This document shows positions 57,793-64,000 of a stretch of 64,000 nucleotides of DNA, piece after piece. Source of the DNA: Blastomonas fulva (GTDB taxonomy: Bacteria; Pseudomonadota; Alphaproteobacteria; Sphingomonadales; Sphingomonadaceae); NCBI RefSeq assembly GCF_003431825.1, contig NZ_CP020083.1, positions 930,001 through 994,000 on the forward strand. Reading direction: 5' to 3'. The translations under genes were made by a program, and so were the position numbers. The number at the start of each line of letters is the position of its first letter. The first letter of the stretch is position 1. The notes beneath the pieces are model-generated. The model saw nothing but the letters and a program-made list of their open reading frames with translations, was not told the DNA's origin and did not search any database.

Positions 57793-58344
57793 TCACCCCA
57801 CCACCCTGACCGCATCGCGGCCGTCCCAGCCCTTCGCCGCCTCTGCGATCATCGCAAAGAACCCCTCGCTTCCGCTCGCCGGCTGCAATATCTCGACAAT
57901 AGCCCCCGCATTGGGCCGGGTCGATGCCGGGCCGCAATCGGCATAGACCACCGCGCCGTCCGCCCCCACCTTGCCCTCGACCACCACCAGCCCACCGCCC
58001 GCCTCGACTGCCGCGCGGGCGCCTGCGATGTCGTCGGTCAGCAGGCAGACATGATGCATCGCCCCGCCTGTTGGCAGATAGTCGCCGCGGTAGATCGAGG
58101 GCGCATCATTGTCCTGCCGGATCAGCTCGATCTGGACATCGCCCCATTGCGCCAGCGCGATGGTGAAGCGGCAGTCCGACGGCGCACCCATGAACCGCCC
58201 ATCCTCGAGCACGATGTTCTCCATCACGAAGAACGGGCCGACCCCCATCGTTTGAGTCCAGTGCTTGAGCGCGGCGTCGAAATCAGGCGGCACGAACGCG
58301 ATCTGCATCGGCTTGCCGATGGCGGAGATGGATGGATGGCTCAT
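57793..58344 (-). CDS. VOC-family (glyoxalase-like) protein
   Basis: 183-residue vicinal-oxygen-chelate protein with two beta-alpha-beta-beta-beta modules. It starts MSHPSISAIGKPMQIAFVPP; likely metal ligands are the His in MHHVCLLTDD and a C-terminal Glu in IVEILQPA. Family members are glyoxalases, epimerases or extradiol dioxygenases. It diverges from the Rieske operon, so the two may share a control region (58345-58444). Confidence 0.85.
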   Translation of the reverse strand: MSHPSISAIGKPMQIAFVPPDFDAALKHWTQTMGVGPFFVMENIVLEDGRFMGAPSDCRFTIALAQWGDVQIELIRQDNDAPSIYRGDYLPTGGAMHHVCLLTDDIAGARAAVEAGGGLVVVEGKVGADGAVVYADCGPASTRPNAGAIVEILQPASGSEGFFAMIAEAAKGWDGRDAVRVVG

Positions 58345-58444
58345 GGCGGCGCTGTCTCCACTGACTAAACCAATAGTGTCTTTGCCCTGCCCCTTTCTGG
58401 CATGGTGCCCGCAATTGCCATTGTCCAATTTGGGAGGGCCTTGC

Positions 58445-59662
58445 ATGGCCGAGCGCGATCCGTCCGACAGCCTGACGCCCGACTGGGCGGCGTCGCGCAA
58501 GCTGCGTGCGCGCGAAATCCGCCGCAGGATCGTCGCCAATGTAGCGAACAAGACCACCGACATGGCCGATGGCCCGCTGCCGCTGCACAAGTCGGTCTAT
58601 ATCGATGAAGCCCGCTTCCAGGCCGAGCGCGAGCACCTGTTCCTGGGGCAGCCCTTGGTCGCGGGGCTGACCGGCGACATCCCCGAGCCCGGCGATTATC
58701 TGGTGTTCGACGCTGCAGGCCCTTCGATCCTGGTGATTCGCGGCAAGGACGGGGTGGTCCGCGCTTTCCGCAACCTGTGCACCCACCGGGGCGCCAAGCT
58801 GGTCGAACAGGCCGAGCCGTTCACCGGCAAGGCGAGCCGCATCTCCTGCCCGTTCCACGCCTGGACCTTCGACAACCTGGGCAAGCTCGTCGGCCAGCCG
58901 GGCAAGGCGGGTTTTGCCGATTGCGAGATCGGCGCGCGCGACCTGCTCGAACTGCCCTGCACCGAGCATCTGGGGCTGATCTTTGTGCGCGCATCCGAGG
59001 GCGAACCGATCGATGCCGCGGCGCATCTGGGCGATTTCGCTGACCAGCTCGCGCTGATCGAATTGCACCGCGCGGTGCCGGTGAAGAAGGGCATCTTGCA
59101 CGCTGAGTCCAACTGGAAGTTCGCGCTCGACACTTATGGCGAGGGCTATCACTTCGCCGCCTTGCACGCCTCGACCATCGGCCAGACGCACTACAACGAC
59201 ATATCGGTGCTCGAACGCTTTGGCTGCCACCACCGCATCAGCTTCCCCGACAAGACGGTGGGCGATCTGGTCGGAAGAGACGAGGCCGAATGGCCCGACA
59301 CCGAATATGGCGGGGTGCATTACCTGTTCCCCAACACCGTGATCTTCTTCGGCGCGGTGACCCCCGGGGTGTATTTCACCCAGGTGTTCCGGCTGTTCCC
59401 CGATGGCGTCGGCAAGACCCGCTGCCAGTTCGGCGTCTATGCGCCGTTCGGGATCATCGACGAGGCATATCGCGGCGTCTGCGAGATGGCATACGATGCC
59501 ACTGCCGAGGTGGTGCAGACCGAGGACTATCGCGTCGCAAGCCACGGCTATGCGAACCTGAAGACCGCGCCTGAAGATTTCCACGTCGTGCTGGGCGCCA
59601 ACGAAAGCGCACCGCAGGCGGTCCACCAGCATATCGCCGAGGCTATCGGGATGCCGATTTAG
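58445..59662 (+). CDS. Rieske non-heme iron oxygenase alpha subunit 1
   Basis: 405-residue ring-hydroxylating oxygenase large subunit. Rieske ligands: CTHRGAKL and CPFHAW. Mononuclear iron motif: EGYHFAALH (two His), with an acidic ligand later. ATG 58445 gives MAERDPSDSL as N-terminus. It heads a six-gene operon. Substrate unknown; an aromatic or cyclic compound is likely from the family. Confidence 0.92.
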   Translation: MAERDPSDSLTPDWAASRKLRAREIRRRIVANVANKTTDMADGPLPLHKSVYIDEARFQAEREHLFLGQPLVAGLTGDIPEPGDYLVFDAAGPSILVIRGKDGVVRAFRNLCTHRGAKLVEQAEPFTGKASRISCPFHAWTFDNLGKLVGQPGKAGFADCEIGARDLLELPCTEHLGLIFVRASEGEPIDAAAHLGDFADQLALIELHRAVPVKKGILHAESNWKFALDTYGEGYHFAALHASTIGQTHYNDISVLERFGCHHRISFPDKTVGDLVGRDEAEWPDTEYGGVHYLFPNTVIFFGAVTPGVYFTQVFRLFPDGVGKTRCQFGVYAPFGIIDEAYRGVCEMAYDATAEVVQTEDYRVASHGYANLKTAPEDFHVVLGANESAPQAVHQHIAEAIGMPI

Positions 59663-59709
59663 GCTTCCCTGACGCGCGAAAAGAACAGAACGAACGAGGA
59701 GAGTACCCC

Positions 59710-61095
59710 ATGGAAGATGCGAGCCGGACCTATCCTGCCGACCGCTGCCCGGCGATCACCGTCGACGAGATCCTCGACCTCGACAGCCGCACGGTTCCGC
59801 AAGAGGTCCGCGGCGACAGCTGGCGGGATCTCGGCACCGAGCCGGTCACCGCCGAGCGCTATACCAGCGCCGCGTTCTTCGAGGCCGAAAAGAAGCACAT
59901 GTGGCCCAATGTCTGGCAGATGGCGGCGCGCGAAGACGAGCTGCTGCAGCCGGGCGACTATGTCGTCTACAACAATGTCGGCCGGTCCTATCTGATCATG
60001 CGGCAGGACGACGGGTCGGTGAAGGCCTTCCACAATGTCTGCCTGCACCGGGGCCGCAAATTGCGCACCGAGAGCGGCTCGGCCGACGACCTCACCTGCC
60101 CGTTCCACGGTTTTGCCTGGAAGACCGACGGCGCGATCAAGCACATCCCGTGCGAATGGGATTTCCAGCACCTGAAAGAACGCGACATGAGCCTGCCCGA
60201 GCTGCGGGTCGAGCGCTGGCAGGGCTTTATCTACGTCACCGAAAGCACCACGCAGGTGAGCCTTCGCGACTATATGGGCGCAGAAGTCTACGACCGGTTC
60301 GGCCGCTGGCGGCTCGATGAATGCTATACCGCTTTGTGGATCGGCAAGGTGATCAACGCCAACTGGAAGGCGGTGTCCGAGGCGTTCATGGAGGCCTGGC
60401 ACTCGATCGTCACCCACCCGCAGATCCTGCCCTATACCGGCGATGCCAACACCCGCTATTCGATGTGGGGCGATCATGCGAACCTTGCGCTGACCCCGTT
60501 CGGCCTGCCCAGCCCGCATCTGGCAGCCGACAATCTCAGCGAAGACGACATCATCGCCGCGTTCAGCCGCACATCGGGCCGATCGGCCTCGCTCGAAGGC
60601 CGCAAGCTCGCCGAGGGCGAGACCGCGCGCACCGCAATGGCCGAGACCAACCGCGCCAACTATCTCGACGCCCTGGGCTATGACAGCTCGGACATTTCGG
60701 ACAGCGAGATGCTCGATGCGTTCACCTACAACATCTTCCCCAACCTCTCGCCCTGGGGCGGGTTCGTGCCCAATATCGTCTATCGCTGGCGCCCCTGGCC
60801 CGACCAGAACGCAACGCTGATGGAGGTGCGTCTGCTCGCGCGCAAACCCAAGGACGGGGACATGCCCGAAGCCGCCGAGATGCGCTTTCTTGGACCGGAT
60901 CAGCCCTGGGCGACGGTCACCGAATGGGGCGCATTGGGCGAGGTGTTCGATCAGGACATGGAGAACCTGCCTTATGTGCAGGAGGGCCTGATCGCCTCGG
61001 CGAACAACCGCGTCGAACTCGGCCGCTACCAGGAAGGCCGCATCCGCCAGTTCCACCAGACGATGGACAAGTATCTGGCGGGGCAGCTGCCGTGA
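59710..61095 (+). CDS. Rieske non-heme iron oxygenase alpha subunit 2
   Basis: 461-residue ring-hydroxylating oxygenase alpha subunit. Rieske motif CLHRGRKL ... CPFHGFAW and iron motif EAFMEAWHSIVTH. It is larger than and distinct from the gene before it, so the two act on different substrates or steps. The stop GTGA overlaps the next gene's GTG start. Shine-Dalgarno GGAGAG lies seven bases before ATG. Confidence 0.92.
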   Translation: MEDASRTYPADRCPAITVDEILDLDSRTVPQEVRGDSWRDLGTEPVTAERYTSAAFFEAEKKHMWPNVWQMAAREDELLQPGDYVVYNNVGRSYLIMRQDDGSVKAFHNVCLHRGRKLRTESGSADDLTCPFHGFAWKTDGAIKHIPCEWDFQHLKERDMSLPELRVERWQGFIYVTESTTQVSLRDYMGAEVYDRFGRWRLDECYTALWIGKVINANWKAVSEAFMEAWHSIVTHPQILPYTGDANTRYSMWGDHANLALTPFGLPSPHLAADNLSEDDIIAAFSRTSGRSASLEGRKLAEGETARTAMAETNRANYLDALGYDSSDISDSEMLDAFTYNIFPNLSPWGGFVPNIVYRWRPWPDQNATLMEVRLLARKPKDGDMPEAAEMRFLGPDQPWATVTEWGALGEVFDQDMENLPYVQEGLIASANNRVELGRYQEGRIRQFHQTMDKYLAGQLP

Positions 61096-61505
61096 GCGGC
61101 TTTCGGGGGGCAAGCGAAGATCAGCTCGCGATCCGCGCGCTGATCGACAGCTACACCGACGCGGTGTTCCGCCGTGACCCGCAGGACTGGGGCGCGACCT
61201 GGACCGAAGATGCACTGTGGGACCTGATGGGCACCGAGGTCCGCGGGCGCGAGGCGATCGTCGGTCTGTGGACGCAGGCTATGGCGGGCTTCCCGTTCGT
61301 GGCGTTTTTCGCGCAGGTCGGCAGCATCCTGATCGATGGCGACCGCGCGACGGGCCGGGTCTACACCCATGAATATCTCGAACTCGCCGATGGATCGGTC
61401 AGCCGCCCGATCGGCCAGTACCTCGATGTCTATACCCGCACCGCCGATGGCTGGCGCTTTGCCGAGCGGCATTTCAGCATCCTCAAGGAGACACAGGCCA
61501 AATGA
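61092..61505 (+). CDS. NTF2/SnoaL-like protein, possible oxygenase beta subunit
   Basis: 137-residue cone-shaped-fold protein of the NTF2/SnoaL group: DQLAIRALIDSYTDAVFRRD at the start and GWRFAERHFSIL at the end. It begins at a GTG overlapping the oxygenase stop. Ring-hydroxylating dioxygenase beta subunits have this fold and often follow the alpha gene, so it may be the beta subunit; an isomerase or hydratase is the alternative. Confidence 0.82.
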   Translation: MSGFRGASEDQLAIRALIDSYTDAVFRRDPQDWGATWTEDALWDLMGTEVRGREAIVGLWTQAMAGFPFVAFFAQVGSILIDGDRATGRVYTHEYLELADGSVSRPIGQYLDVYTRTADGWRFAERHFSILKETQAK

Positions 61506-61855
61506 GTATTGTAATTGCTGGCGAGGTCGATTTTCCGATCGGGAACCGCGACACCGCGCTCGCTGGCGCGCGCGACCTGATCGCGATGGCGCTCGCCGAG
61601 CCCGGCTGCCGTCATTACGCCTGGACCGCCGATCCGCACGATCCGGGCCGGGTGCATGTGTTCGAGGAGTGGGACAGCGCCGACGAGTTGCAGTTCCATC
61701 TCGAAGGCCCCGCCTATCAGGGGATGCTGCTGCACCTTTCGCAGTTCACGATCCTGAACGCCGATACCCGCAAGTACCGCTTCGATCTGAAAGAGCCGGT
61801 ATACGGACCCGATGGCGTCGCCACCGCGCGCTTTGTGAGCGAGGCCGCAGCATGA
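61502..61855 (+). CDS. ABM-domain (quinol monooxygenase-like) protein
   Basis: 117-residue antibiotic biosynthesis monooxygenase fold: ALAEPGCRHYAWTADPHDPG and VHVFEEWDSADELQFHL. These ferredoxin-like dimers oxidise phenols or quinols without cofactors, or degrade heme. Coupled to both neighbours by ATGA overlaps. Confidence 0.85.
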   Translation: MSIVIAGEVDFPIGNRDTALAGARDLIAMALAEPGCRHYAWTADPHDPGRVHVFEEWDSADELQFHLEGPAYQGMLLHLSQFTILNADTRKYRFDLKEPVYGPDGVATARFVSEAAA

Positions 61856-62652
61856 CCGACCTGACCGGCAAGACCGCGATCGTCATCGGTGCGGCGGGCG
61901 ACCACAACATGGGCCAGGTGATCGCAAGGCTGCTCGCCGGCGCGGGGGCGAAGGTTATCGTGTCGGGGCGCAAGCGCGAACCGCTGGACGCGCTGGCAGC
62001 CGAGATCGGCGGCGAGGCGGTGACCTGCGACCTCACCAGCCGCGCAGACGTCGACGCGCTGTTCGATGGCGCCGCCGCGCGGCACGGCACCGTCGATATC
62101 GCGATCAACGCCACCGGCTGGGGGCTGATGAAGTCCTGGGCCGATGTGACCGATGACGACCTCGCCCAGATGGTCGCGCTGCAGTTCACCGGCGTCCACC
62201 ACATGCTGAACGCGTGCCTGCGCACGATGACGAACGGCGGATCGGTCATCCAGATCTCGTCTGCCACCACGCAATGCCTGATCTACGATCACGCCGCCTA
62301 TATCGGCACCAAGGCAGGGTCGGAGGCGCTGATCCGCTGCTTTGCCAACCAGTATGGTCCAAACGGCATCCGCGCCAATGTCGTCTCGCCGGGGCTGACC
62401 GCCACGCCGATGGCGGCAAGCGCGGTAGCGACCCCGGGGCTGGAGGCAGCGTTCGCGAAGGAATATCCGCTGGGCCGGATCGGCACCGCGGACGATATCG
62501 CGCACACCGTGCTGTGGCTGTGCGACGATCGCACCTTCGTGACCGGGCAGAATATCCACGCCAATGGCGGGCTGACGCTGCGGCGCAACCCGCGCCCCGA
62601 AGAGATCGGTGCCTCGGTGGGGGCCGCGATGGCCGCGCTGAACCCGCAATGA
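61852..62652 (+). CDS. SDR-family oxidoreductase
   Basis: 266-residue SDR. The cofactor loop reads IGAAGDHNMGQVIA, a less common variant with HNMG in place of xGIG, and the active site is AAYIGTKAG. Arg in VSGRKREP suggests NADP(H). It is translationally coupled in the Rieske operon, plausible as a diol dehydrogenase after ring hydroxylation. Confidence 0.88.
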   Translation: MTDLTGKTAIVIGAAGDHNMGQVIARLLAGAGAKVIVSGRKREPLDALAAEIGGEAVTCDLTSRADVDALFDGAAARHGTVDIAINATGWGLMKSWADVTDDDLAQMVALQFTGVHHMLNACLRTMTNGGSVIQISSATTQCLIYDHAAYIGTKAGSEALIRCFANQYGPNGIRANVVSPGLTATPMAASAVATPGLEAAFAKEYPLGRIGTADDIAHTVLWLCDDRTFVTGQNIHANGGLTLRRNPRPEEIGASVGAAMAALNPQ

Positions 62653-62656
62653 CCGC

Positions 62657-63457
62657 ATGAGCGGCCATCTGCTCTCGCTGGCATCGGGCGTTCTGCCTGA
62701 ATTCTCGCCCGAGCAGACTGCGGCTGCAGCCATTGCCGCGGGATGGCCCGCTGTCGGCATCTGGGTCGAGCCATCGACCTGGACGGCGGCGACCGCCGCA
62801 GAGGTTCGCGCCCGCACCCGGGACGCGGGGACCGTGGTGCTCGATGTCGAGGTCGTCTGGCTGAAGCCCGGCGCGGACGATCCCGATCATCTGCGAATCA
62901 TCGATGCCGGTGCCACGATCGACGCGCGCAACGTGCTGGTGGTCAGCTCCGACCCCGACCCGCAGTCCAGCGCCGACAAGCTGCGGCGGCTGTGCGAACA
63001 CGCCGCCGATCGGGCGATGCGGGTATGCCTGGAGTTTGCCGCCTTTACCGAGATCGCCTCGCTCGCCGCCGCGCTCGATGTCATCAGCCGCACCAACCAT
63101 CCCGCCGCCGGGTTGTTGATCGATCCGCTGCATTTCGCGCGCACCGGGGCCACTCCGGCCATGTTGCAGGGCGTCGATCCGCGCCTGCTGCCCTATGCGC
63201 AGTTCTGCGATGCCGCAGCTTTGGGGCCATTGCCGCAGGATGTGCCCGCCATCATCGAGGAAGCGCTCGACCTGCGGCTCGACATTGCCACCGGAGGCCT
63301 GCCGCTGCGCGCATTGATCGATGCACTGCCATCGGCAATTCCGCTCAGCATCGAGCTGCGGTCCAGGGCGCTCAGGGACGGTTTTGCCGATCCGGCAGAG
63401 CGCGCAGCCGCGCTGCTGGCCGCAACCCGTAGCGGCATGGCGGTGCTGCAACGCTGA
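62657..63457 (+). CDS. Sugar-phosphate isomerase/epimerase-like TIM barrel
   Basis: 266-residue xylose-isomerase-like (AP endonuclease 2) TIM-barrel protein: GWPAVGIWVEPSTW, RVCLEFAAFTEIAS and AGLLIDPLHFARTG place the metal ligands Glu/Asp/His. Related proteins in catabolic operons act as isomerases, epimerases or dehydratases. Last gene of the Rieske operon, 127 bases before crtI. Confidence 0.82.
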   Translation: MSGHLLSLASGVLPEFSPEQTAAAAIAAGWPAVGIWVEPSTWTAATAAEVRARTRDAGTVVLDVEVVWLKPGADDPDHLRIIDAGATIDARNVLVVSSDPDPQSSADKLRRLCEHAADRAMRVCLEFAAFTEIASLAAALDVISRTNHPAAGLLIDPLHFARTGATPAMLQGVDPRLLPYAQFCDAAALGPLPQDVPAIIEEALDLRLDIATGGLPLRALIDALPSAIPLSIELRSRALRDGFADPAERAAALLAATRSGMAVLQR

Positions 63458-63583
63458 CCCGGGCGCAGCGGTCGCAACTTTTGGCCTAAAATCTGCGCAT
63501 CTGCTGGATCATCGGCCACGTAACGTTATAGTGCTGCACAATCTGCCCGCGCATTCGGGTCGCAACCAGGGGCCAATTATCAC

Positions 63584-64000
63584 GTGAAGAAAGCTGCTGT
63601 CATCGGGTCGGGATTCGGCGGGCTGGCGCTCGCCATCCGCCTGCAATCTGCCGGAATTGCCACCACCGTTATCGAAGGCCGCGACAAGCCGGGCGGCCGC
63701 GCCTATTTCTGGGAAAAGGACGGCTTCACCTTCGATGCCGGTCCCACCGTGATCACCGATCCGCCGTGCCTCGAGGAGCTGTGGGCGCTTTCGGGCCACC
63801 ACATCAGCGAGGATGTCGAGCTGATGCCGGTGATGCCGTTCTATCGGCTCAACTGGCCCGACGGCACCAATTTCGATTATTCGAACGACGAGGCGAGCCT
63901 GCGCGCCGAGATCGAGAAGCTCAACCCCGCCGATGTCGCGGGTTACGAGAAGTTCCTGACCTACAGTGCCGGCGTGCACGACGAGGGCTATCTCAAGCTC
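63584..64000 (+). CDS. crtI: Phytoene desaturase (N-terminal part)
   Basis: First 139 codons of a CrtI-type phytoene desaturase, cut by the window end. It has the FAD-binding motif IGSGFGGLALAIRLQ from residue 7, then RDKPGGRAYFWEKDG and DAGPTVITDP. The start is GTG 63584 with GGGG about 12 bases upstream. CrtI desaturates phytoene to neurosporene or lycopene, supplying substrate for CrtC and CrtD encoded 32 kb upstream. No PpsR-type site is visible in the 126 bases before it. Confidence 0.92.
   Translation, partial: MKKAAVIGSGFGGLALAIRLQSAGIATTVIEGRDKPGGRAYFWEKDGFTFDAGPTVITDPPCLEELWALSGHHISEDVELMPVMPFYRLNWPDGTNFDYSNDEASLRAEIEKLNPADVAGYEKFLTYSAGVHDEGYLKL

Overview
The window comes from an aerobic anoxygenic phototrophic alphaproteobacterium, most likely a member of the Sphingomonadales. 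The evidence is the gene order bchFNBHLM-lhaA-puhABC-orf-acsF-puhE-hemA, the use of the oxygen-dependent AcsF cyclase with no BchE, a C4-type HemA, ppaA-ppsR regulators, and many sphingomonad-style catabolic genes (TonB receptor, SDRs, Rieske oxygenases). Species is not assignable from what is visible.

Layout. (1) 0-4.8 kb holds flanking genes: an M19 dipeptidase, a MOSC protein, an RcnB-like repeat protein, a 2OG-Fe(II) oxygenase and a lipoprotein cytochrome c. (2) 4.97-20.5 kb is one long minus-strand bacteriochlorophyll/reaction-centre operon from bchF to hemA, mostly with ATGA overlaps or very short gaps. (3) 20.5-31.8 kb is the plus-strand arm: ppaA, ppsR, (an opposing unknown secreted-protein gene), bchG, a PucC/BCH2-type MFS gene, bchP, tspO, a small membrane gene, crtD and crtC. 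Sites of the form TGT-N12-ACA, the known PpsR/CrtJ consensus, lie in front of bchF/ppaA, bchG and crtD. (4) 31.9-35.4 kb contains a membrane-tethered LuxR-type regulator, a cytochrome b561 with a Glu/Gly repeat, a DinB-like protein, an alpha/beta hydrolase and a small exported protein. (5) 35.7-63.5 kb is a large catabolic region: an acyl-CoA ligase, carotenoid-cleavage oxygenase and TonB receptor on the minus strand; a molybdopterin enzyme with a Rieske ferredoxin, SDRs and an MDR oxidoreductase on the plus strand; a ParDE-like toxin-antitoxin pair; a P450/acyl-CoA dehydrogenase/DUF35/thiolase-like operon; a LuxR-type regulator; and a two-Rieske-oxygenase operon. (6) The window ends inside crtI (phytoene desaturase).

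How it fits together. Regions 2 and 3 make 5-aminolevulinate, convert protoporphyrin to bacteriochlorophyll, assemble the reaction-centre H subunit and the light-harvesting complex, and modify carotenoids, under PpsR with the B12-binding antirepressor PpaA. The photosynthesis cluster is incomplete here: bchCXYZ, pufBALM, bchID, crtB and crtF are not in the window. About 32 kb of unrelated genes separate crtC from crtI, so the cluster may be split or interrupted. The catabolic region looks able to take up a hydrophobic compound, activate it as a CoA ester and degrade a side chain and ring, but the substrate cannot be read from the sequence. The most unusual items are the unknown secreted protein between ppsR and bchG, the crtD/crtC overlap without a good crtC start, and a P450-ACAD-DUF35-thiolase operon that resembles the actinobacterial igr steroid side-chain module.
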